39,046 nt of DNA from Chloracidobacterium sp. UBA3360 (GCA_002360555.1 DEQS01000104.1:1-39046), one strand, 5' to 3'; positions 24,113-32,115 are shown, counted from the stretch's first letter. Numbers and translations are program-made. Notes: a model not told the origin generated them from the letters alone.

Positions 24113-24403
24113 ATGAAGAAAGTAATCGCACTATCAGCAGTTCTTGTTATGGGTGCTTTAGGAATGGCTTGCGGCGAAGCTGCTAGCAACAACGCAGCTA
24201 ACAAAGCTGCTAACACGGCTGCAAACGCAATGGCTAACGCTGCAAACGCAATGGCTAACGCTGCTAACGCAGTAGCAAACGCTGCTAACACAGCTGCTAA
24301 CGCTGCTTCGACCGCTGCTAACACAGCTGCTAACGCTGCAAAGCCTGCTGCTAACGCACCGGCTGCTAATGCAAATGCTGCTAACAAGCCCGCTAACAAA
24401 TAA
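24113..24403 (+). CDS. Ala/Asn heptad-repeat small lipoprotein (paralogue 2)
   Basis: The 96-aa product begins at ATG 24113, which has AGGAGAA at 24101-24107; an upstream in-frame ATG at 24035 lacks one. The signal peptide ends at C20 (ALGMAC), as in the first paralogue. From about residue 32 to 77 the chain runs in 7-residue units such as AANAMAN, AANAVAN and AANTAAN, the pattern of a tight Ala coiled coil. The tail KPAANAPAANANAANKPANK ends in Lys. At DNA level a 21-bp unit is exactly duplicated (24218-24238, 24239-24259). Short size, lipid Cys, Ala-rich heptads and terminal Lys together recall Braun lipoprotein. That link is inference; there is no sequence homology to show. Confidence 0.85.
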   Translation: MKKVIALSAVLVMGALGMACGEAASNNAANKAANTAANAMANAANAMANAANAVANAANTAANAASTAANTAANAAKPAANAPAANANAANKPANK

Positions 24404-24422
24404 TTTAGTTTTCTAAATTACG

Positions 24423-24460
24423 AAAAAGCCCGATCGTTCTAGACGATCGGGCTTTTTCTT
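24423..24460. terminator. Bidirectional rho-independent terminator
   Basis: A perfect 15-bp stem (AAAAAGCCCGATCGT / ACGATCGGGCTTTTT) with a TCTAG loop lies 20 bp past the second lipoprotein stop. T-runs follow on both strands, so it can also stop the convergent yyaL-like gene. Confidence 0.92.
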
Positions 24461-24467
24461 TGTAATA

Positions 24468-24495
24468 GTAAATTTCAAATATCAAATTCAAAATA
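24468..24495. repeat. Word repeat TTTCAAAT/ATCAAATT (element H)
   Basis: A short run of CAAAT-type words (AATTTCAAATATCAAATTC, then AAAATA) lies between the terminator and the yyaL-like stop. It resembles the single-arm elements elsewhere in the window but is weak. Confidence 0.4.
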
Positions 24496-24520
24496 AGTCG
24501 TAATGTGATGATAGGCTAAC

Positions 24521-26527
24521 TTATGCCAGCACTGCCTCCAATTCCTCAGCCTCAGTCACCGGCCTCTGACACACGAAATCCTCGCATACAAACACAGCCG
24601 TTTTCCCATCTACTAACCCTCGATCCTTAACGAGCGGAACAACGGCCGCATCAGTCTCAGGATCTGACGACAAAGCAATAACCGCATCCGGAAGATACCG
24701 CCGCAAAATATCCTGCTCCAACTCATTGCCCTTCGCACGTATGACAACGATCTCCTTCGTCTTACCAATGTGAAATTCGAGTGCAGACAGAGCCCGCCCA
24801 AATCCTTGCGGATGCCGCCGTATCTGTGATGCCGCAAGCCTTAGCACAGTCACCGCAAAACGCTCGTATTTGTCATCACCGGTCAGTTTGGCAAGCCGCA
24901 GCAACACATCCGCCGCGACCGAGTTTCCCGACGGCGTGGCATTGTCGTAAAAATCTTTGTTGCGAACGACAAGCTCTTCGTGGTCGTTCGAGGTAAAGAA
25001 AAATCCGCCGTTATCCTCATCCCAAAACTCTGTTATCATCAGGTCGGCCAACCGCCGTGCTTCGGATAAATATTTCACTTCCCCCGAAACCTGATAAAGC
25101 ACGATCAACCCGTCCGCGACATTTGCATAGTCCTCAACATAACCGTTGAGCTTTGCCGTTCCATCTTTCCAAGTGCGATATAACCGCCCACCGTTTTGCA
25201 TCTCCGTCATCAAGAACTCGGCATTGCGTTTTGCGATCTGGAGATACTCGTCGTTACCAAGCACACCCGCCGCATCCGCAAAAGCCGCCAGCATCAGACC
25301 ATTCCATGCGGTCAAAACCTTCTCATCACGCCCGGGCTTGATCCGCTTTTCGCGCTCGTCAAACAACTTCTTCTTCAGGTCAGAACCGGGAGCGATAGCG
25401 ACTGGGTTCTTAACGTTTAAGATATTGTGCCCCTCAAAATTTCCCTCGGCAGTAACGTCGAAATACTCACAAAATTCCTTAGCACCGTCACCTAGAATTT
25501 CGCCGATCTCCTCCACCGACCATACAAAAAACTTCCCTTCTTCGCCCTCGCTGTCCGCATCCTGAGTCGAATAAAATCCGCCGGATGCATCGAGCATTTC
25601 GCGTCTAATGTATTCGAGAGTCTCGACCGCAATGCGTTTGTAGAATTCATTTCCGGTCACCTGATACGCATGCAGATAAACGCGAGCGAGTTGTGCGTTG
25701 TCATACAGCATCTTTTCAAAATGCGGCACGAGCCAGATCGCATCGACCGTGTAACGGTGAAATCCGCCGCCAAGTTGATCGTAAATGCCGCCGTTCGCCA
25801 TCTTGTCGAGCGAGTGCGTGACGATCGACAACGCCATATCTTCGCCGGTGCGATGATGGTATCGCAGCAAAAATTCGAGCGACATCGCTGCCGGAAATTT
25901 CGGTGCCCCGCCAAAACCGCCATTCACCGTGTCAAACGTGCGCACAAAACTCGCCTGTGCCGCATCGAGCATATCTGTTGAAAGCGTTCCAGTGGCCGCC
26001 TCGACCACGCTCATCCGTCGCAGTTCACTAACAATGTTATTTGCGGAGGTCTCTAATTCGTCACGTTTGTTTTTGTACGCTTCGGAAATACTTATCAAGA
26101 TCTGCTGCCAGCTTGGCATACCGTAACGCGGAGCAGGAGGAAAATAAGTCCCGCCAAAAAACGGCCGCTTATCGGGCGTCAGAAACACATTCATAGGCCA
26201 GCCGCCGCGACCCGTCGTGAGCTGAACAAAGTTCATATAGATCTGATCGACATCAGGTCGCTCTTCCATATCGACTTTGATGTTGATGAAATGCTCGTTC
26301 TGCACGGCCGCGACTGCAGGGTCCTCAAACGACTCATGCTCCATCACGTGACACCAATGACACGCCGAATAGCCAATGCTGACCAGCACAGGCTTGTCCT
26401 CATCGTTTGCACGCTCAAACGCTTCTGCACCCCACGGATACCAATCAACGGGGTTGTGGGCGTGCTGGAGCAAGTATGGGCTGGTCTCATTTATGAGCCG
26501 GTTCGTGTGTTTTTCTGTTAATGCCAT
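24521..26527 (-). CDS. DUF255 thioredoxin-domain protein (YyaL/spermatogenesis-associated protein 20 family)
   Basis: This 668-aa protein matches the YyaL family from end to end. Residues 1-165 form a thioredoxin-like domain with NRLINETSPYLLQHAHNPVDW and the SACHWCHVM site (C56-x-x-C59). The rest is an (alpha/alpha)6 barrel of the six-hairpin glycosidase type (YDQLGGGFHRYTVD, HFEKMLYDNAQL, TAWNGLMLAAFA, NATPSGNSVAADVL). No signal peptide is present. The function is unsettled, with redox or sugar-related roles suggested for relatives. It is convergent to the lipoprotein genes and divergent from the aminotransferase. Confidence 0.94.
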   Translation of the reverse strand: MALTEKHTNRLINETSPYLLQHAHNPVDWYPWGAEAFERANDEDKPVLVSIGYSACHWCHVMEHESFEDPAVAAVQNEHFINIKVDMEERPDVDQIYMNFVQLTTGRGGWPMNVFLTPDKRPFFGGTYFPPAPRYGMPSWQQILISISEAYKNKRDELETSANNIVSELRRMSVVEAATGTLSTDMLDAAQASFVRTFDTVNGGFGGAPKFPAAMSLEFLLRYHHRTGEDMALSIVTHSLDKMANGGIYDQLGGGFHRYTVDAIWLVPHFEKMLYDNAQLARVYLHAYQVTGNEFYKRIAVETLEYIRREMLDASGGFYSTQDADSEGEEGKFFVWSVEEIGEILGDGAKEFCEYFDVTAEGNFEGHNILNVKNPVAIAPGSDLKKKLFDEREKRIKPGRDEKVLTAWNGLMLAAFADAAGVLGNDEYLQIAKRNAEFLMTEMQNGGRLYRTWKDGTAKLNGYVEDYANVADGLIVLYQVSGEVKYLSEARRLADLMITEFWDEDNGGFFFTSNDHEELVVRNKDFYDNATPSGNSVAADVLLRLAKLTGDDKYERFAVTVLRLAASQIRRHPQGFGRALSALEFHIGKTKEIVVIRAKGNELEQDILRRYLPDAVIALSSDPETDAAVVPLVKDRGLVDGKTAVFVCEDFVCQRPVTEAEELEAVLA

Positions 26528-26592
26528 ATTTCAATTATTTCACGCCGTACCGCAAAGACTGAAATCCTCGTAACAAGCCTTGGATCCGCCTT

Positions 26593-26621
26593 TTGAATTC
26601 ATCATTGATTTCGGTTATATT
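26593..26621 (+). promoter_or_regulatory. Promoter of the class III aminotransferase
   Basis: TTGAAT (26593-26598), 17-bp spacer, TATATT (26616-26621). The inferred 5' leader is about 155 nt; I see no clear riboswitch in it. Confidence 0.65.
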
Positions 26622-26781
26622 GATAGCACTTTCTATGACCTCACGTTGCATTTCAAAACTCCGGCCTATGAAGCAGCGAGCGAATCTCTTCGCCGGCGAC
26701 TAATCCCGTTTCTCCGCAATGTAGACGCCTGTGTTTTCGACGCGGGTTTACCCAAACCGTTTTCAACAAAGGAGAAATATC

Positions 26782-28131
26782 ATGACCCCATCAACAGAAT
26801 TGCAGCGTCCCGTTATCAAAACATCATTGCCGGGACCAAAGTCGCTTGAGATCATCAACGCCGACGCACAATACGTCACGCCCAGCTATCCGCGTCCGGA
26901 TTACAAGCTCGTTGCCGACCACGCCAGCGGCGTTTGGATCACCGACCCGGACGGCAATGTCTTTCTCGACTGTAACGCCGGCGTCGCCGTCTGCTCGACC
27001 GGACATTGCCACCCAGAGGTCGTTGCCGCGATCCAAAAGCAGGTCAGCGAACTCATCCATCTTTGCGGCACAGACTTTTATTACCGCCACATGCCCGAGC
27101 TTGGCAAAAAGCTCAATGAGATCTGCCCGATCGAAGGCCCGACAAAAACGCACTTTGCGAATAGCGGTGCAGAGGCTATCGAAACCGCTTTGAAACTCGC
27201 GATGTATCACACAAAGAGGCAAAAATTTATCTCATTCTTTGGCTCGTTCCATGGCCGTACGCTCGGGGCATTGTCGCTGACAAGCTCTAAGAAAGCTCAG
27301 CGTCTAGGCTTTTTGCGTCAGGCTCTCGATGTGGTACATATTCCGTATCCGAACAAATTCCGCCACTTCGTCACCGATCAGCCGGTTGACGAGGCGACCA
27401 TAACACGCGATTGCATAAATTGGATCGAAAAGAAATTGTTCCAAACGACGACGCCGCCTGAAGAGGTAGCTGGTATCGTCCTCGAAGTCGTCCAGGGCGA
27501 AGGCGGTTACATCCCCGCGCCAAAAGCGTTTGTAAAAGAGCTTCGTCGCATCTGTGACGAGCACGGCATCATGCTGATCATCGACGAAGTCCAGTCCGGC
27601 ATGGGCCGCACCGGCAAGATGTTTGCCCTCGACCATCACGAAGGTGTCAAGGCTGATATTATGTGCCTTGCCAAAGGCCTCGGTTCAGGTATGCCGATCG
27701 GTGCCTGCGTCGCTCGTGCCGACATTATGGACTGGCACAAGGGTGCCCACGCTTCGACATTTGGCGGCAATCCCGTCGCTCTGACGGCCGCTCTAAAAAC
27801 CATCGAACTGCTCGAAGGAGGCCTCGTCGACAACAGCCGCGATGTCGGTGCCTATCTCGAAGCCGGTCTCAACAAGCTAAAAGATAAATACGATTGCATC
27901 GGCGATGTTCGCGGATTGGGTATGATGCTCGGTGTTGAGTTCGTCAGATTGGACGGCTCGATCGCCCCGGAGCTTCGCGACATAGTCGAAATGGCCTGCT
28001 TTAATCGCGGCCTCATCATCCTCGGTTGCGGCTCGAACAGCATCCGCTTCTCACCGCCGCTGATCCTTGCAAAAGAGCACGTTGATGTCGCACTAGAGAT
28101 ATTCGACGAAGCCATCGCCGCATCGATCTAA
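26782..28131 (+). CDS. Class III aminotransferase (4-aminobutyrate/ornithine type)
   Basis: The start is ATG 26782, with AAAGGAG 7 nt upstream; the frame is open from 26731. The 449-aa PLP enzyme has DCNAGVAVCSTGHCHP, HFANSGAEAIETALKLA, FHGRTLGALSLT, IDEVQSGMGRTGKM and the PLP lysine K298 in LAKGLGSGMPIG. The N-terminal PGPKSLEIINADAQYVTPSY is closest in my recall to the archaeal and bacterial GABA-aminotransferase/ornithine-aminotransferase branch, some members of which are amino-acid racemases. The amino donor cannot be fixed from sequence alone. No partner dehydrogenase lies nearby. It is followed by repeat element B. Confidence 0.92.
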   Translation: MTPSTELQRPVIKTSLPGPKSLEIINADAQYVTPSYPRPDYKLVADHASGVWITDPDGNVFLDCNAGVAVCSTGHCHPEVVAAIQKQVSELIHLCGTDFYYRHMPELGKKLNEICPIEGPTKTHFANSGAEAIETALKLAMYHTKRQKFISFFGSFHGRTLGALSLTSSKKAQRLGFLRQALDVVHIPYPNKFRHFVTDQPVDEATITRDCINWIEKKLFQTTTPPEEVAGIVLEVVQGEGGYIPAPKAFVKELRRICDEHGIMLIIDEVQSGMGRTGKMFALDHHEGVKADIMCLAKGLGSGMPIGACVARADIMDWHKGAHASTFGGNPVALTAALKTIELLEGGLVDNSRDVGAYLEAGLNKLKDKYDCIGDVRGLGMMLGVEFVRLDGSIAPELRDIVEMACFNRGLIILGCGSNSIRFSPPLILAKEHVDVALEIFDEAIAASI

Positions 28132-28137
28132 AAATAT

Positions 28138-28209
28138 AGCCCACGAAACACGCTAAAGGCACGAAATAAGAACCGATCTTTTTCGTGCCTTTCGTGTATT
28201 TCATGGGCA
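28138..28209. repeat. Palindromic word repeat, CACGAAAGGCACGAAA family (element B)
   Basis: The left arm CCCACGAAACACGCTAAAGG and GGCACGAAATAAG, from 28140, is opposed by a right arm (TTTCGTGCCTTTCGTG and TTTCATGGGC). The complement of the right arm reads GCCCATGAAATACACGAAAG then GGCACGAAA. Arms are about 28 bp and imperfect around the middle. It begins 7 bp after the aminotransferase stop. Element C has the same core. Confidence 0.9.
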
Positions 28210-28230
28210 AATCTTTTTCTTATTTACGTT

Positions 28231-28259
28231 TTGACTTAATTAAGCAGTCACTTTATTAT
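28231..28259 (+). promoter_or_regulatory. arsR-cassette promoter with possible operator
   Basis: TTGACT (28231-28236), 17-bp spacer, TATTAT (28254-28259). A perfect palindrome CTTAATTAAG (28235-28244) lies on the -35 edge, a plausible site for the ArsR product. Transcription should begin at about 28266, one base before the ATG, so the mRNA would be leaderless. Confidence 0.75.
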
Positions 28260-28266
28260 AAAAGAC

Positions 28267-28617
28267 ATGGACACGTTCACCGCACTTGCAGAACCGACCC
28301 GGCGAAACATCCTTGAGATGCTCGTCGCCAAAGATGGTATCGCAGCAGGCGATATCTACGGCAAGTTCAAAGCGAGCCCGCCTGCGATCTCACAGCATCT
28401 GAAAGTGCTCCGCGAGGCAAAGCTTGTCCGTGTCGAGAAACGTGCCCAACAGCGCATTTACTATTTAAATCCTAAACCCATGAAAGAACTCGAAAAATGG
28501 ATCAAACAATTTTCAGCCGCCAAGGAAACCGAATTTCAGCGGCTGGACAAGTTATTGAACAAGATGAAACAGGAAGCATCAGACGCACCGATGCTTCCCT
28601 TTTCAGAAAATAAATAA
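28267..28617 (+). CDS. ArsR-family transcriptional regulator
   Basis: The protein has 116 aa with the winged helix-turn-helix typical of ArsR regulators that precede SRPBCC genes: LAEPTRRNILEMLVAKDG, then AGDIYGKFKASPPAISQHLK and VLREAKLVRVEKRAQQRIYYL. It has no CxC metal site, so it is unlikely to sense metals. It should repress its own promoter. No Shine-Dalgarno precedes the ATG, in keeping with a leaderless start. The next gene follows at 17 bp. Confidence 0.95.
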   Translation: MDTFTALAEPTRRNILEMLVAKDGIAAGDIYGKFKASPPAISQHLKVLREAKLVRVEKRAQQRIYYLNPKPMKELEKWIKQFSAAKETEFQRLDKLLNKMKQEASDAPMLPFSENK

Positions 28618-28634
28618 AACTGGAGAAAAACAAA

Positions 28635-29141
28635 ATGGCTAAAAAAACAGAGGTAAAAGCCGAGCCCGGCAAACAGGAACTATTTATCATTCGTGAATTC
28701 GACGCTCCGCGTGAGCTTGTATTCAGGGCGTATACAGATCCTGATCTATACGTTCAGTGGGTCGGTCCCAATGATCTGACGATGACTATAGACAAATGGG
28801 ACTGCCGCGAAGGCGGCTCGTACAAATTTACTCACGAACGCGGCGGCCATAAATATGCATTCTTTGGCGTCAACCACGAAGTGCTCTCGCCTGAACGGAT
28901 CATCGGCACATTCGAATTCGACGGCCTACCCGAACGCGGCCACGTTATTATGGGAAAGACGACATTTGAAGAACTGCCCGGTGGACGTTCGCGGCTCACC
29001 CATCAATCAGTCTTCTTTTCCGTAAGTGACCGCGACGGCATGATCCAATCAGGCATGGAACGCGGCGTTAGTGAGGGCTATGACAAACTCGACCAGCTAC
29101 TTATCGAGCTACAGAATGAGCCGAACGCAGCAACGGCTTGA
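28635..29141 (+). CDS. SRPBCC (AHSA1-like) domain protein
   Basis: The protein has 168 aa. The START/Bet v1-like fold of activator of Hsp90 ATPase homologues is seen in FIIREFDAPRELVFRAYTDPDLYVQWVGPNDLTM, YKFTHERGGHKYAFFGVNHE, and MERGVSEGYDKLDQLLIEL. A GGAG (28622-28625) lies 9 nt before the start. ArsR-SRPBCC pairs are very common in soil bacteria. The ligand of this hydrophobic-pocket protein is not known. Confidence 0.94.
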   Translation: MAKKTEVKAEPGKQELFIIREFDAPRELVFRAYTDPDLYVQWVGPNDLTMTIDKWDCREGGSYKFTHERGGHKYAFFGVNHEVLSPERIIGTFEFDGLPERGHVIMGKTTFEELPGGRSRLTHQSVFFSVSDRDGMIQSGMERGVSEGYDKLDQLLIELQNEPNAATA

Positions 29142-29179
29142 TAATTACTGACAAAAGTGCGAGTTTATTTTCACTCAAT

Positions 29180-29539
29180 ATGAGACCTGCCGCCGCAAAC
29201 GTTGACGAGTATATAGCTGGATTTCCGAGCGAAACTCAGGAGATGTTGAAACAACTTCGCGAAACGATCCGTGTGACCGCTCCCAGTGCCGAGGAATGCA
29301 TTAGCTACGCCATTCCGACCTTCAAACTCAGAGGCCCGTTGGTTCATTTTGCCGGATATGCTAATCACATCGGTTTTTATCCGGGAGCGGGCGGCATCGC
29401 GGAGTTCAAAGATGAGCTTTCTGAGTATAAAACCTCTAAGGGTACGGTCCAATTCCCGCTTGATGCTCCGCTGCCCTTAAACCTCGTAACGCGAATAGTG
29501 AAATTTCGCGTAAAGCAAAATTTGGAGAAAAAGAAATAA
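29180..29539 (+). CDS. DUF1801 domain protein (first)
   Basis: About 119 aa with the DUF1801 pattern (VDEYIAGFPSETQEMLKQLR, then SYAIPTFKLRGPLVHFAGYA and FYPGAGGIAEF). The frame opens at TTG 29138, which overlaps the SRPBCC stop. I prefer ATG 29180 because homologues begin close to this residue. No Shine-Dalgarno is clear for either. Its stop shares a base with the next ATG (TAATG). DUF1801 has a small frataxin-like fold of unknown function. Confidence 0.88.
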   Translation: MRPAAANVDEYIAGFPSETQEMLKQLRETIRVTAPSAEECISYAIPTFKLRGPLVHFAGYANHIGFYPGAGGIAEFKDELSEYKTSKGTVQFPLDAPLPLNLVTRIVKFRVKQNLEKKK

Positions 29540-30000
29540 TGCAAAAAGTAACGACCTTTATCATGTTCAACGACCAGAGCCTCGAGGCTCTGAACTTCTA
29601 TTCGTCGGTGATCCCAAATTGCAGAATCACGTCTACCATTCCCGGCCCGGACGGAAATGTTGCCGGCGGCAGTTTTGAGATCGAAGGCCAACGGTTTCTT
29701 TGCTACAACGCGGGTCCGCATCCAAATTTTGTGATGTCACAGGCATTTTCCCTGATGATCGAAGCAAATACTCAAGACGAGATCGATCTGCTTTATGACG
29801 GCCTGAGCGAAGGCGGCGAGCAGCAGCCGTGCGGTTGGCTTGTCGATAAATTTGGCGTCTCGTGGCAAATAACGCCGCGGTATCTGATGGAAAATCTGTC
29901 TCACCCAGATCGCGAGCGATCAATGCGAGTAACTGAGGCGATGTTCAAAATGACAAAGATAATCATCGCCGACCTCGAAGCCGCTGCGGGAGGAAACTGA
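29539..30000 (+). CDS. VOC-superfamily PhnB-like protein
   Basis: The protein has 153 aa. The motifs TFIMFNDQSLEALNFYSSVIPN, FEIEGQRFLCYNAG, and FSLMIEANTQDEIDLLYDGL, with CGWLVDKFGVSWQITP, match the PhnB/3-demethylubiquinone methyltransferase-like VOC family. The usual metal His of PhnB relatives is not obvious here. The reaction is unknown. It is translationally coupled to the DUF1801 gene upstream, and the second DUF1801 gene follows after one base. Confidence 0.9.
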   Translation: MQKVTTFIMFNDQSLEALNFYSSVIPNCRITSTIPGPDGNVAGGSFEIEGQRFLCYNAGPHPNFVMSQAFSLMIEANTQDEIDLLYDGLSEGGEQQPCGWLVDKFGVSWQITPRYLMENLSHPDRERSMRVTEAMFKMTKIIIADLEAAAGGN

Positions 30001-30001
30001 T

Positions 30002-30400
30002 ATGCCGCCCAAAAAGACCGGCCCGGAGCAGGTAGCAGATTTTTTTGCGACGCTTGATCATCCGCTAAAAACCGCGATGAAAAAGGTCCGCGAGATCATT
30101 CTCAGCTCCGACGACAGCATCACTGAGCAGATCAAATGGAAAGGCCCGAGTTTTTGCTACAACGGCGACGACCGAGTGACATTTAATGTCCGAGATAGCT
30201 TCATTTTGCTCATCTTTCACCGAGGAGCCAAGGTCAAAGACAGCACGGGACGCGGTCGGCTGATCGACGATCCAACAGGTTTACTGGAATGGATCACGGA
30301 TGATCGGGCGACTCTCAAATTTACGAGCGAACACGAGGTTGATCAAAAGAGACCCGATCTGACAAAAATCGTTCGGCAATGGATCGCCGCTGCGGGTTAG
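30002..30400 (+). CDS. DUF1801 domain protein (second)
   Basis: The protein has 132 aa. It has the DUF1801 pattern ITEQIKWKGPSFCYNGDDRV and FILLIFHRGAKVKDSTGRGRL, then LLEWITDDRATLKF. It is a distant paralogue of the first DUF1801 protein in the cassette, and the two are only about a quarter identical by eye. It ends the tightly packed part of the cassette; the next gene starts 28 bp on. Confidence 0.9.
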   Translation: MPPKKTGPEQVADFFATLDHPLKTAMKKVREIILSSDDSITEQIKWKGPSFCYNGDDRVTFNVRDSFILLIFHRGAKVKDSTGRGRLIDDPTGLLEWITDDRATLKFTSEHEVDQKRPDLTKIVRQWIAAAG

Positions 30401-30428
30401 GTGACTGGAACTCAGTTATACTTGGGGT

Positions 30429-31007
30429 GTGAAGGAAACTTTTGCGGTAACAGCGGCAATACTCGCGATAGTTGGAAACATCCCGTATATCGTCGATATT
30501 TTCAAAGGCCGCGTTCAGCCGCACGCATACACATGGTTCGTTTGGACTCTCGTAACCTCGATCGTTTTCTTTGGACAAGTTGCAAAGGGGGCTGGGATCG
30601 GTGCTCTACCGACTGCTGCTGCGGGAATTTTCACATTGCTGATCTTTCTACTTTCACTAAAAAATGGTTTCAAGCACGTAACTAAGATCGATACCATCTT
30701 TCTTTTGCTCGCCCTCGCAGGCATCGTTCCCTGGGTGATAACAAAAGATCCGACCATTTCCGTGGTGATCGCCGTCGCCATTGATCTGACCGCTTTTATA
30801 CCGACATTGCGAAAGACCTGGCTAAAACCATCGACCGAATCACCTTTGCTGTATGGCTCAAATGTGCTTCGCCACATTCTCGCTCTGCTTTCGATGCAGA
30901 CTTACAATATCGCAACGACACTGCATTCGATAGCGATGTTAATTACGAACACTACGATGTCGATCTTGCTCGTCACCGCAAAGCCGGAAAAGGAGAGTGG
31001 CGACTAA
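30429..31007 (+). CDS. Polytopic membrane protein, possibly PQ-loop/SemiSWEET-like
   Basis: The protein has 192 aa and starts at GTG 30429. Six or seven hydrophobic helices are visible. The segments AILAIVGNIPYIVDIFKGRVQPHA and IDLTAFIPTLRKTWLKP each have the NxPxxxxxxKxxxxxP-like pattern of PQ-loop repeats, in which a Pro in helix 1 is followed by a cytoplasmic loop. The two copies lie about 110 residues apart, which suits two triple-helix bundles. The substrate is unknown. TATACT at 30417-30422 could be a -10 box giving it its own start. Confidence 0.7.
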   Translation: MKETFAVTAAILAIVGNIPYIVDIFKGRVQPHAYTWFVWTLVTSIVFFGQVAKGAGIGALPTAAAGIFTLLIFLLSLKNGFKHVTKIDTIFLLLALAGIVPWVITKDPTISVVIAVAIDLTAFIPTLRKTWLKPSTESPLLYGSNVLRHILALLSMQTYNIATTLHSIAMLITNTTMSILLVTAKPEKESGD

Positions 31008-31063
31008 TGTCGGTTTTGCATTCCGTTGACGACGACGATTACGACCTAAGACTCAAAAGCAGG

Positions 31064-31138
31064 TAACCGTGGAAACCAATAAAGGCACGAAATTAAGAAG
31101 ATTCCTAATTTCGTGCCTTTCGTGTATTTCGTGGGTAA
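31064..31138. repeat. Palindromic word repeat, CACGAAAGGCACGAAA family (element C)
   Basis: A perfect 15-bp inverted repeat, AAAGGCACGAAATTA (31081-31095) and its complement (31106-31120), has a 10-nt loop. Weaker outer arms continue (CCGTGGAAACC against GGTTTCG-like GTATTTCGTGGG). It lies just after the etfA stop on the minus strand and 57 bp after the membrane-protein stop. Its right arm closely matches that of element B. Confidence 0.92.
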
Positions 31139-31143
31139 ACTTC

Positions 31144-32115
31144 TTACGCTTTTGCTTTCTTAACTTCCTCGATCATAACAGGAACCGCCTCAAACAGATC
31201 TCCGACAATGCCGTAATCGGCGATGTCGAATATCGGAGCCTCACTATCCTTGTTGATCGCGACGATCGTGCCGGCGTTTTTCATCCCGACGATATGCTGG
31301 ATCGCTCCTGAGATGCCGAGAGCAACGTAGACCTTCGGGGCGACCGTTTGGCCGCTTGACCCGATCTGGCGGTCAATGGGCAGCCAATCGCTGTCACAGA
31401 TCGGACGCGAAGCCGCAAGATCAGCTCCCAGTACGTCAGCGAGCTGCTGCGCGAGGGCGATGTTTTCGAGCGACTTGATACCGCGGCCGATGGCGACGAT
31501 GATCTCTGATTTGGTAAGATCGACCGACGCTTTAGCTTCTTGAAAAGGAGCCTCGGGTGTCATGCGGATGTCGCCCACAGTAACGTCCATCGTCTCGCCC
31601 CCTGCACTTCCCTTTTCCGCCGCATCACCGCGAAACGAACCGGACTGAAACGTAACAAAATGCGGAGCGTCACCATTTAGGCTAACGTCAGCGTCGAGTT
31701 TGCCAAGGAAAATACGCCGCGACAAAACGAGCTTGCCGCCATCCGCTTTGTAACGGATACAATCGCCAACGACCTCACGGCCCAAACGAGCAGCGACCTT
31801 TGGTGCAAAATCACGCACCTGATAGGTATGTGACATCACGACGTATTGTGGGTTTACCGCCTTGATGACCTGCTCCCAAGCGTCGGCGTAACCGTCGGGC
31901 GTGTAAATGCCGAGCTTGTCGTTTTTAGCTACGATCACCTTTTCGATGTTGTAACCGGCGATCTCCTGCGCGAGTGCACAGTCCTTATCGCAAGGCAAAA
32001 CAGCCGTAACGCTCAGCCCGAGATCCTTACCGATCGACTGAGCGGCCGTCACCGCCTCAAGCGAGGTCTTGTTTAGGACGCAATCTTTATGTTCGATAAA
32101 TACGAGGATGCTCAT
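31144..32115 (-). CDS. etfA: Electron transfer flavoprotein, alpha subunit
   Basis: EtfA binds FAD and passes electrons from acyl-CoA dehydrogenases to the quinone pool via ETF:quinone oxidoreductase. The 323-aa protein has the N-terminal alpha/beta domain and the C-terminal FAD domain (GRGIKSLENIALAQQLAD, GSSGQTVAPKVYVALGISG, QHIVGMKNAGTIVAINKD, DYGIVGDLFEAVP). The ATG overlaps the etfB stop (ATGA), a sign of coupled synthesis of the heterodimer. Confidence 0.97.
   Translation of the reverse strand: MSILVFIEHKDCVLNKTSLEAVTAAQSIGKDLGLSVTAVLPCDKDCALAQEIAGYNIEKVIVAKNDKLGIYTPDGYADAWEQVIKAVNPQYVVMSHTYQVRDFAPKVAARLGREVVGDCIRYKADGGKLVLSRRIFLGKLDADVSLNGDAPHFVTFQSGSFRGDAAEKGSAGGETMDVTVGDIRMTPEAPFQEAKASVDLTKSEIIVAIGRGIKSLENIALAQQLADVLGADLAASRPICDSDWLPIDRQIGSSGQTVAPKVYVALGISGAIQHIVGMKNAGTIVAINKDSEAPIFDIADYGIVGDLFEAVPVMIEEVKKAKA

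Noticed and set aside
23537..24399. Ala/Leu-rich minus-strand frames opposite the two lipoprotein genes
   Set aside because: They are complements of the repeats. Promoters, Shine-Dalgarno sites and terminators all fit the plus strand.
26580..26849. 89-codon ORF upstream of the aminotransferase
   Set aside because: It overlaps the aminotransferase start, contains the proposed promoter, and has no ribosome site or recognisable domain.
28138..31138. Insertion sequence or composite transposon around the ArsR cassette
   Set aside because: No transposase gene and no visible target duplications. The repeats are internal palindromes rather than terminal inverted repeats of an IS.
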